64,000 bases of DNA from Streptomyces coelicoflavus (GTDB lineage: Bacteria; Actinomycetota; Actinomycetes; Streptomycetales; Streptomycetaceae): the NCBI RefSeq assembly GCF_003112555.1, contig NZ_BEWB01000022.1, forward strand, positions 1 to 64,000. Direction: 5' to 3'. Each line of letters begins with the position of its first letter. Within the stretch, counting starts at the first letter, position 1. The notes below the pieces were generated by a model that searched no databases, was not told the DNA's origin, and worked only from the letters and a program-made list of their open reading frames with translations. A program made the translations under genes and the position numbers. This document shows, piece after piece, positions 51,684-60,635 of the stretch.

Positions 51684-52911
51684 GTGACAGCCAGTACCGC
51701 CCCCACCAACCCGGACGAGGCCCTGGCCCAGCGGCTCATCGACAGCGGCCACCTGCACAGCCAGGCGGCCATCGACGCCGTCCGCACCACCGACCGGCAC
51801 GCCTTCCTGCCCGGCGTCGACCTGGAGAGCGCGTACAAGGAGGACGCGGTCCCGATCAAGCACGACGAGCACGGGGAGATGATCTCCTGCATCTCCGCGC
51901 CGTCCATCGTCGCCACCCAGCTCGAACAGCTCGGCGCCCAGCCCGGTCACAAGGTCCTGGAAGCCGGAGCAGCCACCGGCTACAACGCCGCCCTCCTCGG
52001 CAAGATCGTCTCCCCCGGCGGGCAGGTGTGGACCCTCGACGTCGACCAGGACCTCGTCGCCGGCGCGAGCCGCCACCTCGCCGAGGCCGGCGTCGACAAC
52101 GCCACCGCGGTGATGGCCGACGGCGCGGCCGGGCTGCCCGAGCACGCTCCCTTCGACCGGATCATCTTCACCGTCGGCTCGGGCGACGTCCCCGTGAAGA
52201 TCCTCGACCAGCTCGCCCCCGGCGGGCGCCTGGTCCTGCCGATGCGCATCCGCGGGAGCATCTCCCGCTCCTTCGCCTTCGAACGCGACGGGGAGACGTG
52301 GAAGACCGTCTCCTGCGAGATGGCCACCTTCATCCCGCTGCGCAAGGGCGTCTGCGACAACGTGTACACGCTGGTGCCGATGACCGGCGAGGGCAACGTG
52401 CGCCTGGAGACGTTCAGCGAGCAGGACGTCGACCGCGACGCCCTGCGCACCGTCCTCGACCAGCAGCAGACCAAGATGTACACCGGGGTGAAGTTCCGCC
52501 AGGGCTCCGCCTGGGAGTGGCTGTACCTGTACCTGGCCTGCGTGCTGCCCAACGGCCTGTCCCGCCTGCCGGGCCAGCGCCGCGGATTCACCCCGCACTT
52601 CGGGTGGGGGCTCCATGGCCGCCCTCGACGCCGGGTCGCTCGCGTACCTGACCGTCCGCGAGGGCGAGGACGAGAAGGGCCGGTACTGGGAGGCCGGCGT
52701 GATCGGCCACGGCGAGGCAGGGGCCGACCTCGCCGAGCGCGTGGTGATCGAGATCCGCGCCTGGGACGCGACCGGCGGCAACGCCGCCCCCGAGCCGGGC
52801 TTCCGGATGGCCGTCGCCGACTCGCGCGAACGGCTGACGCCCAACGACCCGCGCTTCGTCGTCGACAAGCCTTACAGCCGGCTGGTCGTCGACTGGGCGC
52901 GCAAGGGCTGA
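51684..52911 (+). pseudogene. second FxLD-type methyltransferase, frameshifted in a G run
   Basis: The first frame gives a PCMT-type enzyme: AIDAVRTTDRHAFLPGVDL, SAM loop VLEAGAATGYNAALLGK, and FDRIIFTVGSGDVP. It stays intact to about residue 307, where FTPHFGWG is reached. The C-terminal part continues only in the +1 frame as SMAALDAGSLAYLTVREGED and ends WARKG at 52911. A run of five G at 52606-52610 explains this: with four G the frame would join as GWGSM. The GTG at 51684 follows CGGAGATC. It shares strings with the first methyltransferase throughout (LPNGLSR, GSLAYLT/GTLAYLT). It is either recently broken, phase-variable or a sequencing error. Confidence 0.85.
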
Positions 52912-52915
52912 GCCG

Positions 52916-53397
52916 GTGATCCCCGCGATAGCCAGCCGCATCCCCCTGGTCCGCCGCACCAAGGCGCCCGCGCTCCCCCTGCAGGCGCACTGCTGGCCCG
53001 CCGAGGCCCCGTCCCGGGAGACGATCTCGACCGCACAGTGGAGGAAGCCGTCCGGCTCCTTGCCCATCCCGATCCGCCGACCGCCGTCTTCCAGGCCCGA
53101 ACGGGCCTGTCAGCCCTGGAAGTGGATCGCGCCGGCCGCCATCATGCGCGGATACTCGAGTCCCTCGTCAGCGTCGCACGACTCGACGCCTACGCCGCAC
53201 GAGAGGCTCTGCACAACCCCGTCGCTGCGTCAGCCCTGGCCGAGCAGGCGACCGGAGCGCTGACCGCGGTGATCGCCGCGGCCGGACTGGGAGCCGGCGC
53301 TCTGTCCGCCCCCGACCACGAGGCCCTGAGGGGCGCGGTCGGCCACGCCGAGAGGGAGCTGGAAAAGCTGCTGCAGGCCGATTCCCATACCGGTTAG
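52916..53397 (+). pseudogene. shortened second copy of the FxLD partner protein
   Basis: The GTG at 52916 begins VIPAIASRIPLVRRTKAPAL, which aligns with the start of the 374-residue partner (IAKRFPLVARPRPAC). After about 25-30 residues the frame is lost. From about 53010 another frame aligns with the partner's C-terminal third: PPTAVFQARTGLSALEV against PELAVFRSRVGLVVLDL, and YAAREALHNP with VIAAAGLGAG against YVARDVLAHP and AIASAGLGQG. About 230 central residues are missing. It is an internally deleted, frameshifted paralogue sitting after a methyltransferase exactly like the intact copy. Confidence 0.8.
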
Positions 53398-53631
53398 GAG
53401 GGGGTGACCTTCTCTGCCGAGGCGTACTGCTCACGTGGTGTGGCGGTGTCGGCGTTTCGGCCATTTCCTGCCCGCAGCCGCTCCAAGCCAGACCAGGGAT
53501 GTGGCGCCTGCGGGTTCCACGGACGCAGGGAATCACGGGCTTTCCAGCACGACCGAATGACGTGTGTTCGATATCGCAACCGCGTCGTTAGACCTCACGA
53601 CCTTGCCGCAGCGACCGTCCCAGGGGGAACG

Positions 53632-55572
53632 ATGACCTCGGCCGTTACACAGGACCAGCCGCCACAACCACCCAAGGGGACCGCGCCGGCCAGCGAACAT
53701 CGGGACGCCGGTGTTCGAGAAGAGGAATACCTCTACCGCGACGAGTCCAGGCTCCAGGCCGGCTCCCTGCTGACCTCCCGTACCATGGCGCGGCGCCTGC
53801 CCTCGCTGGTGCGGCGCTCGGTGCGGATGGCCTGGCGCGTGGACCGCGGCGCGACCGTCGGCCTGTTGATCTGCCAGATCGGCACCGGCGTCCTCGCGGC
53901 CCTCGGCCTCCTGGCCGTCACGGGCACGATCACCGCACTGGTCTCCGCAGGCGACATCACCGCACGACTGTGGGACGCGGCCCCGCAACTGGCCGTGATC
54001 GCCGCCGCCGCCGGCCTGCGCGCGTTGCTGGGCATCGCCGTCGTCTGGCTCACCGGCCGTCTGCGCCCGGTTCTCGGCCGGGCGGCGGAGCTGACGATGA
54101 TCGAGGCCGCGCTCGGCGCGGAGCTGGCCGCCAACAACAAGCCCGGCTACAACGACGCCTACGACATCGCCGACCGCGGCGCCCAGGTCACCCCCGACCT
54201 CGTCGAAGAAGCGCAGGACGTGCTGGCGGCCACCGCCACGCTGGCGGCCGGCGCCACCGTCCTGACCGTCCTGCACCCCCTGCTCCTCCCCCTGCTCTTC
54301 CTTGCCTGTCTGCCGCAGGCCGCCGCGTACGTGCGCTCCGCACGCGTGCTCTACCTCGCCGGGCTGGAGACCTCCGGGCGGCGCCGGATGCTGGGCAAGC
54401 TTCGCTGGCACATGGCCTATCAGGAGTCCAGCGAGGAGATGCGCGCCTGCCTGGCCGGCCCCTTCCTGATCGGGCGGTACCGCCGGCTGGCCGCCTCGGT
54501 CAACGACGCCGAGCGCAAGGCCGCCAACACCGGTGCCTGGATGGGACTGGCCGGGGCCGTCGCCGGCGGGGTCGCCTCGACCGCGGTGTGGGCGGCGCTG
54601 CTGTGGCTCCTGGCCTCCGGGCGGATGAGCCTGGCGGCCGGCGGAGGCGCCGTCTTCGCCCTGCAGACCGCCACCGGCTCGGTGCGCGGCATCATCAACG
54701 GAGGGGCCCGCCTGGTGCGCACCGGCTGGTACGTGCAGGACTGGCAGAACTTCCTCGACAACGCCCACGGCCAGGCCATGGCCGACTCCCGCGGCACCGC
54801 GTCAGTCTCCGCGGCCCCGGAGCGCTTTGAGGTCCGTGACGTCACCTACCGATACGACGGCGCGCCCAAGGACAGCCTGAGCAACGTCTCCCTGCATGTG
54901 AAGCGCGGCGAGATCGTGGCACTGGTCGGTGAGAACGGCTCCGGCAAGACGACTCTGTCGCGCCTGCTGTGCGGGCTGCTGCTGCCCACCGAAGGGGACG
55001 TGGCCTGGGACCATGCCTCCACCGCGGACCTGGACCCGTGGAGGTCGTGGGAACACGTCGCGCTGGTACCGCAGAAGTTCACCTACCTGCCGCTGACGAT
55101 GCGCGACAACATCACCTTCGGGCAGGGCGACACCAGCGACGCGGCCCTGCTCGCCGCCTGCGAGGCGTCCGGCGCCGCGGAGATGCTTCCCCATCTCCGC
55201 TCGGGCCTGAACACCCTCCTGACCAGCGAGTGGTTCGGAGGACAGCAGCTCTCCGGAGGGCAGTGGCAACGCCTGGTCCTCACCCGCGCGTTCCACCGGC
55301 AAGCAGCGCTGCTGGTGATGGACGAACCCACAGCCGCCCTCGACGCCTGCGCCGAGCACCGGATCTTCGCCGGCCTGCGCGAACTGGCAAAGGACCGCGC
55401 CATCCTGCTGATCACGCACCGCCTCAGCAACGTGGCCGTCGCCGACCGGATCGTGGTGCTGGACGAAGGGCGGACCGTCCAGGAGGGAACCTACGCCCAA
55501 CTCACACAGCAGCCAGGGCTGTTCCGGTCCCTGTGGGAGCTGCAACGCCGGATGAGCGGCGACGCCCCCTGA
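53632..55572 (+). CDS. ABC transporter with fused membrane and ATPase domains (LanT-like exporter)
   Basis: A 646-residue half-transporter. An ABC-B type membrane domain (about 60-390, six helices) is joined to an ATPase domain: Walker A GENGSGKTTL, Q-loop VALVPQKFTYLP, signature LSGGQWQRL, Walker B LLVMDEPTAALD, switch His in LITHRLSNV. There is no N-terminal C39 peptidase domain, so leader removal needs another protease; none was seen in the window. It probably works as a homodimer and exports the modified peptide. The ATG at 53632 follows CAGGGGGAA. It is preceded by a 234-base gap that may hold its own promoter. Confidence 0.9.
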   Translation: MTSAVTQDQPPQPPKGTAPASEHRDAGVREEEYLYRDESRLQAGSLLTSRTMARRLPSLVRRSVRMAWRVDRGATVGLLICQIGTGVLAALGLLAVTGTITALVSAGDITARLWDAAPQLAVIAAAAGLRALLGIAVVWLTGRLRPVLGRAAELTMIEAALGAELAANNKPGYNDAYDIADRGAQVTPDLVEEAQDVLAATATLAAGATVLTVLHPLLLPLLFLACLPQAAAYVRSARVLYLAGLETSGRRRMLGKLRWHMAYQESSEEMRACLAGPFLIGRYRRLAASVNDAERKAANTGAWMGLAGAVAGGVASTAVWAALLWLLASGRMSLAAGGGAVFALQTATGSVRGIINGGARLVRTGWYVQDWQNFLDNAHGQAMADSRGTASVSAAPERFEVRDVTYRYDGAPKDSLSNVSLHVKRGEIVALVGENGSGKTTLSRLLCGLLLPTEGDVAWDHASTADLDPWRSWEHVALVPQKFTYLPLTMRDNITFGQGDTSDAALLAACEASGAAEMLPHLRSGLNTLLTSEWFGGQQLSGGQWQRLVLTRAFHRQAALLVMDEPTAALDACAEHRIFAGLRELAKDRAILLITHRLSNVAVADRIVVLDEGRTVQEGTYAQLTQQPGLFRSLWELQRRMSGDAP

Positions 55573-55661
55573 TCGCCGGGCCGGGCCACCGGTCCGCCGG
55601 ACAGAGACACCAGCCCGTTCCCGATGCTCCCTCAGCCCCACGTCCCTGCGAGGTAGTCCCC

Positions 55662-57140
55662 ATGTCGTTGTCGCACCACCACATCCGCACCACCGTCGAT
55701 ACCTACCTCGCCCGTCACCCTCACGAGCGCGAGCAGCTCAGCGTCCTCCCGGACGCCCTCGACCGGCCTGGCGAGGACATCGCCAGCCGCTCGACCTTCA
55801 CCGGGCACGTCACCTGCGGCGCGATCGTCGTCGACCATCTCGGCCGCATCCTGCACGTGCTGCACCTGGCTAGCGGGAAGGTCCTCGTCCCCGGCGGACA
55901 CACTGAGCCCACCGACGACTCCCTGGCAGCGGCGGCCCTCCGCGAACTGCACGAGGAGACCGGGATCCCGGCTCGGGCCGTCACGCCGTGGCCGGGCTAC
56001 GAGACCGTGCCGCTGGACATCGACATCCACGACACCGACGCCCATCCGGGCAAGGGCGAGCCCGCACACCAGCACTTCGACCTCCGGTTCCTCTTCCGCC
56101 TGCGGACGACCGAGGTGTCGGTCGTGCTGCAGGAAGAGGAGGTCGGCGGCATCGAGTGGCGTCCCGTGGACTGGGTAACTTCCCCGACACTGCGCGAGAA
56201 GCTGCTCAAACTGCCGCTCCAGGTCGAACCCGAGACGGCCAACGCCTCCGCCCTGATCTACAACGACCGCGGCGAGTACCTGCTCCATCTCCGCGACTAC
56301 TTCCCCGGACAGATCTGGGAGCCGGGCATGTGGTCCCTGCTCGGGGGCGGCCGAGAGCCCCAGGACGCCACCCTGGAACACACCGTGCGGCGCGAACTGG
56401 CCGAGGAAGCCGGCCTCGATCTCGCCAGCCTGTCCCCGTTCGGCACCGAGTACGCCTCCCACGACGATGGCACGACCGTACCCATCGCCATCTACGCCGG
56501 CCGCTGGAACGGCGACCCGCGCGAACTCCACCTGACCGAAGGAGTAATGCTCGCCTGGTTCGCCCCCGACGACCTCCACCGCCTGCGCATCGCGGACACG
56601 ACCAGCGACCTCATACGGCGCCACGCCGCCGGCCACCCGCCGATGCGGAGCGGACCCGAGGCCGAGCCCGAGGAACAGCGTCTGGCGCCACCGCACGGCA
56701 CGGTCCCCAACATCATCGGCCTCCACCTCTACCTGGAACGCCCGGACGGGACGGTGCTGCTCGGGCTGCGCCACCCCGACTCCGCGTTCGCGCCGTCCAC
56801 CTGGCACGTCCTGGCCGGCCACTGCGAACAGGAGAACGCCACCGACTGCCTGATCAGGGAGGCGATGGAGGAAGCCGGCCTGCACATCGAGCGCCAGGAC
56901 GTCCAACTCGTCCACGTCGTCCACCACATCGACAAGCCCAGGAACCCGCCCCGCATGGGCCTGTTCTTCCGCGCCCGCACCTGGAGCGGCGAGCCGGTGC
57001 TGCGCGAGCCGGACAAGTGCACCCAGTGGAAATTCTGGGACCCCGCCGCCCTTCCCGACGACCTCGTCCCCTACACCCGACAGGCCATCGAGAAGATCCA
57101 GAACGACGAGCTGTACAGCGAGACAGGCTGGCCCGCATGA
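55662..57140 (+). CDS. triple-Nudix-domain protein
   Basis: A 492-residue protein with three tandem Nudix folds. Nudix boxes lie at about residues 78-102 (AALRELHEETGI), 228-252 (RRELAEEAGL) and 386-408 (IREAMEEAGL), each with the REx(x)EExG metal-binding core intact. Nudix enzymes cleave nucleoside diphosphates linked to other groups. Three potentially active copies in one chain is unusual. It begins 89 bases after the ABC exporter on the same strand and overlaps the kinase gene start by four bases (ATGA). Role unknown; nucleotide-linked intermediate processing or clean-up is possible. Confidence 0.88.
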   Translation: MSLSHHHIRTTVDTYLARHPHEREQLSVLPDALDRPGEDIASRSTFTGHVTCGAIVVDHLGRILHVLHLASGKVLVPGGHTEPTDDSLAAAALRELHEETGIPARAVTPWPGYETVPLDIDIHDTDAHPGKGEPAHQHFDLRFLFRLRTTEVSVVLQEEEVGGIEWRPVDWVTSPTLREKLLKLPLQVEPETANASALIYNDRGEYLLHLRDYFPGQIWEPGMWSLLGGGREPQDATLEHTVRRELAEEAGLDLASLSPFGTEYASHDDGTTVPIAIYAGRWNGDPRELHLTEGVMLAWFAPDDLHRLRIADTTSDLIRRHAAGHPPMRSGPEAEPEEQRLAPPHGTVPNIIGLHLYLERPDGTVLLGLRHPDSAFAPSTWHVLAGHCEQENATDCLIREAMEEAGLHIERQDVQLVHVVHHIDKPRNPPRMGLFFRARTWSGEPVLREPDKCTQWKFWDPAALPDDLVPYTRQAIEKIQNDELYSETGWPA

Positions 57141-58393
57141 CCAGCGCATCCAGTCGCGTGCCCACTGCGACAGCGACCGGGCGTCCAGACACCCGCCTCG
57201 TAGTAATCCGCGGCAACTCGGCGTCCGGCAAGTCGAGCGTGGCCCAGAGCCTGCGAGATCACTACGGCCGCGGTATCGCGATCGTGGGCCAGGACGTGAT
57301 CCGCCGGAACGTACTCAGGGAAAACGACACCGCGCGCGGCGCCAACATCGCCCTGCTGAGCACGATCGCACGCGCAGCCCTCGACGCCGGCTTCCACGTC
57401 GTCCTCGAAGGGATCCTGTATGCCGACCGCTACGGCCACATGATCACGTCTCTGGTACGGGACCACCGCGGCGTCTCCAGGTGCTACTACCTGGACGTTC
57501 CGCTGGAAGCGACGTTGGTACGGCACGCGTCAAAGGCGGATGCCGCCTACCTGGCGCACGTCACCGACGCCCACCTCACCTCCTGGTACCGCGAGCTGGA
57601 TCTGCTGCCCGGCGGTCTGGATGCCGTAATCCCGGCCGACAGCACGCTGCGGGACACCGTCGCCCGGATCGTGCGCGAGACCGCTCTGACCGCTGCCGCC
57701 CCCGCCTCGCCACCTCAGCGCAATCCGTCACAGGGAGACTCGATGATTCCTCCGGTGTTGATGTCCGATCCGCAGGTCGCGGCGATCCCCGTGCGCGAGT
57801 GCGGAGAGCCACTCGTCGACGTGCGCGACCACAACTTCCGCGTCGACCCCCGCAAGCCCGACCCACTGGGGGCGTTCGCCCACGTCCGTGAAGGCGTCCT
57901 GGCCCGGTTGCAGCACGCCCGCTCGCTCCTGCCCGCCGGCACCGACCTGCTGTTCATCGAGGGCTACCGGCCGCTGACCCTCCAGCAACGCTACTTCACT
58001 GACTACCGGAACGAGCTGGCCACCGCCCACCCTGACTGGACACCTGAGCAACTGCACCAGGCCGCCAGCCGGTACGTGTCGCCGCCAGAGATCGCGCCTC
58101 ACTCCGCGGGCGCGGCCGTGGACGTGACCCTCGTCGACCAGGACGGCCACGAACTCGACCTCGGCACCCGCGTCAACGCCTCCCCCGAGCAGAGCAATGG
58201 CATCTGCTACACACACGCCGTGAACCTCAGCGCCCAGGCGCGCCACCACCGCACCCTCCTGCTCAACGCCATGGAAGGCGCGGGTTTCACGAACTACGGG
58301 ACCGAGTTCTGGCACTTCTCGGCAGCAGACCGGTACGACGCCCTGATGCGGCAGGAGCCGCACGCGCGCTACGGACCGGTCGAACTGCCGTAG
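57137..58393 (+). CDS. P-loop kinase fused to VanX-like D,D-dipeptidase (M15 family)
   Basis: A single 418-residue frame. Residues about 20-190 are a small-molecule kinase-like NTPase: Walker A RGNSASGKSS, VLEGILYADRYGHM, CYYLDVPLEATLVRH. Residues about 203-418 match D-Ala-D-Ala dipeptidases, with zinc ligands in PHSAGAAVDVTLVD and EFWHFS, and the FIEGYRPLTLQQRYF arginine. No stop separates them, but ATG57743 is preceded by AGGGAGA at good spacing, so a separate dipeptidase could also be made. VanX removes D-Ala-D-Ala, the glycopeptide target. Here it could recycle or protect cell-wall precursors, or hydrolyse a product. Confidence 0.85.
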   Translation: MTSASSRVPTATATGRPDTRLVVIRGNSASGKSSVAQSLRDHYGRGIAIVGQDVIRRNVLRENDTARGANIALLSTIARAALDAGFHVVLEGILYADRYGHMITSLVRDHRGVSRCYYLDVPLEATLVRHASKADAAYLAHVTDAHLTSWYRELDLLPGGLDAVIPADSTLRDTVARIVRETALTAAAPASPPQRNPSQGDSMIPPVLMSDPQVAAIPVRECGEPLVDVRDHNFRVDPRKPDPLGAFAHVREGVLARLQHARSLLPAGTDLLFIEGYRPLTLQQRYFTDYRNELATAHPDWTPEQLHQAASRYVSPPEIAPHSAGAAVDVTLVDQDGHELDLGTRVNASPEQSNGICYTHAVNLSAQARHHRTLLLNAMEGAGFTNYGTEFWHFSAADRYDALMRQEPHARYGPVELP

Positions 58394-58462
58394 CTCGCCA
58401 ATGGACTCGTCCACGTGGGCCCAACGACCGGAGCGGACGGAAAGCATCGAACGGAGGCACGT

Positions 58463-59365
58463 ATGCCTGACGACACCCAGCAAGCCATCCCAGCCATCCC
58501 GAGCCCGGCGGCCGGAGACGAAACGCCCGAGCATCACATGCACCTTCTCGGGCGGCACTACCGGCAGGTGGAAGCAGGGCGCAAAACAATCGAAGTGAGG
58601 GTGGCCACCCCGAGCAGGCGCGCCGTCGCCGTGGGCGACACGCTCGTCTTCCACGACCGGGACAGCGGGCGGGAACTCGACGTCATCGTGCAGCGGATCA
58701 CCCTGTACCCCTCCTTCGACGACCTTCTCCGCTCGGAGGGCACCTCACGTATCAACCCGGACGGGTCGCCCGGCGAGCTGCTCGCCGACTTCCGCGGCAT
58801 CTACCCGCCGGCCGAGGAAGCCCTCGGCGTTCTCGCCCTCGCCTTCGACCACCGCCCTGCCCGGCCCGGCCGCCCTATGCCGATGCCAGCCGAGGAGTAC
58901 GCGCGGACCGTCCCTCACCACACGGTGTACGGCTGCCTGTACGTCCGCGACGAACACGACCGTCCGGTCCAGCTCCGTTCGGTCTACGGCTCAAGACTCT
59001 GGCAGTTCCCCGGTGGCAATCTGGATGCCCCGGGCGAGGACCCGCTGCAGACCGCCCGGCGGGAGACGGTCGAGGAGACCGGCCTGGAGCTCGCCCTCAA
59101 CACGCCGACCCTGCTCCTGACGCACTTCCTCCACGCTGGACCGCGCCAGCCGCTGAACAAGGTGGGGCTCATCTTCGACGGAGGCCAGCTGACCGCCGCC
59201 CAGCTCGACCGGATCCGCCTCGACCCCGCGGAACACGACCTGTGGGCCGTCCACGACCTCGCGACCTGGCAGGAGCTAATGGCCCCACGCGCCTTCACGC
59301 GCCTCGACGCCATCGAACGAGCCCGACGCGGCGAAGGTCCCGCCTACCTGATCACACACACCTGA
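58463..59365 (+). CDS. ASCH-Nudix fusion protein
   Basis: A 300-residue protein. An ASCH (PUA-like, nucleic-acid or nucleotide binding) domain lies at about 25-130 with VEAGRKTIEVRVATPSRRAV, VGDTLVFHDR and FDDLLRSEG. A Nudix domain follows at about 150-280, with FPGGNLDAPGEDPLQTARRE and TVEETGLEL. The ATG at 58463 has ACGGAGG upstream. ASCH domains are thought to recognise modified nucleotides or RNA; paired with Nudix they may hydrolyse a modified nucleotide or an RNA-derived cofactor. This is family-based inference. Confidence 0.87.
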   Translation: MPDDTQQAIPAIPSPAAGDETPEHHMHLLGRHYRQVEAGRKTIEVRVATPSRRAVAVGDTLVFHDRDSGRELDVIVQRITLYPSFDDLLRSEGTSRINPDGSPGELLADFRGIYPPAEEALGVLALAFDHRPARPGRPMPMPAEEYARTVPHHTVYGCLYVRDEHDRPVQLRSVYGSRLWQFPGGNLDAPGEDPLQTARRETVEETGLELALNTPTLLLTHFLHAGPRQPLNKVGLIFDGGQLTAAQLDRIRLDPAEHDLWAVHDLATWQELMAPRAFTRLDAIERARRGEGPAYLITHT

Positions 59366-59397
59366 CCCCCAGAACACCCGCCCACCAGGAGGCAACC

Positions 59398-60573
59398 GTG
59401 CCCGCCGAGGACACCAACACCCGGGCCTGGCAGATCTACGGCCAGCGCCAACTCGCCCGCGCATACACCCCGCCCGTCCCCGAACGGCTCCGCTGGACGC
59501 CCTGGCAAGGCATCGGGCCGGGAGCAGAAGTCCTCGGCGACGTCACCGGCCGCCGCGTCCTGGACATCGGCTCCGGGGCCGGCCACCACGCCGTCCACCT
59601 CGCCCAGGCACACGGAGCGCGGGTCACCGGCATCGAGCTGTCCCCGACCCAGCACGAGCGCGCCGTCTCCACCCACGCAGGCGCGGACGGCGTGGAGTTC
59701 GTCCGAGCAGACGTGGCCGAGTACCTGGGCGGAGCCGAGCCGTTCGACGCCGCGTACGCGATCGGGACGCTCGCCTTCATCGACCCGCACCGCTCGCTGC
59801 CTGCGCTGCGCGATGGTCTGCGTCCCGATGCCCCGCTGATCCTCTCGCTCCTGCACACCGATCTGCACGGCAACGGTCCGTCCACGGCAGTGGCGCCGCG
59901 CGAGGAGATGATCCTGCTGCGCGACGACCCGCCGTTGCCGACGCAGATGTGGGTCCTGGCACCGCAGCTGTGGGAGGACCTGCTCACCGAGTACGGCTTT
60001 CGCGTCGAAGCCATCGACCTGTTTCCGCACCCTGACGAGAACGCCAAGGTAGTCCATCAGCTCGTCCGCGCCCGGCGCCTTCCCGACCGGCCGACGCGCG
60101 TCTCCAGCCGACCCCGCAGCACCCGAGCCCCGGCCGCCCACGCGGCAGTCGGCGTCGGGGCGATCCTGCTCAGCGAGCAGGGCATCCTGCTGGGCCGACA
60201 TCGCCGCGGCACCCTCGAACTACCCGGCGGCAGCGTGGAGGCCACCGGAGAATCCTTCGAGGAGGCGGTCGTCCGAGAACTCGCCGAGGAGACCGGCCTG
60301 GTCGCTCGGACCGGCGACGTGGAACTGCTGGGCACGCTTGTCGATCACGTCGAGGGGGTCCTGCGGGTCACCGTCGGCGCGCTCGTCCACGCCTGGCAAG
60401 GGCAGCCACTGACGCAGCCGGACGAGAGCGTCGGCGACTGGGCGTGGTACCCCCTCGACCAGCTCCCCAACGGCCTGTTCGTCTGCAGCGCCCAGATCCT
60501 CACGTCCTGGCGGCCCGACCTGCCCATCGACCACCCGCCTGCGCACTTCACCGCCTTCGCCCCAGCCAAGTAG
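59398..60573 (+). CDS. SAM methyltransferase-Nudix fusion protein
   Basis: A 391-residue protein. A class I methyltransferase occupies about 1-230: SAM loop VLDIGSGAGHHAVHLA, acidic strand end GIELS, and FDAAYAIGTLAFIDP. A Nudix domain occupies about 245-391: LELPGGSVEATGESFEEAVV, RELAEETGLV. The methyltransferase resembles small-molecule or ubiquinone-type enzymes. The GTG at 59398 has AGGAGG seven bases upstream. It is the third Nudix gene in four, and the last intact gene of this same-strand run. Confidence 0.9.
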   Translation: MPAEDTNTRAWQIYGQRQLARAYTPPVPERLRWTPWQGIGPGAEVLGDVTGRRVLDIGSGAGHHAVHLAQAHGARVTGIELSPTQHERAVSTHAGADGVEFVRADVAEYLGGAEPFDAAYAIGTLAFIDPHRSLPALRDGLRPDAPLILSLLHTDLHGNGPSTAVAPREEMILLRDDPPLPTQMWVLAPQLWEDLLTEYGFRVEAIDLFPHPDENAKVVHQLVRARRLPDRPTRVSSRPRSTRAPAAHAAVGVGAILLSEQGILLGRHRRGTLELPGGSVEATGESFEEAVVRELAEETGLVARTGDVELLGTLVDHVEGVLRVTVGALVHAWQGQPLTQPDESVGDWAWYPLDQLPNGLFVCSAQILTSWRPDLPIDHPPAHFTAFAPAK

Positions 60574-60635
60574 GCCGCGCTGACTGCCGCCTCCGATGCC
60601 CTCCCGCGACACGACGTACGTGTCGCATCCCCGGT

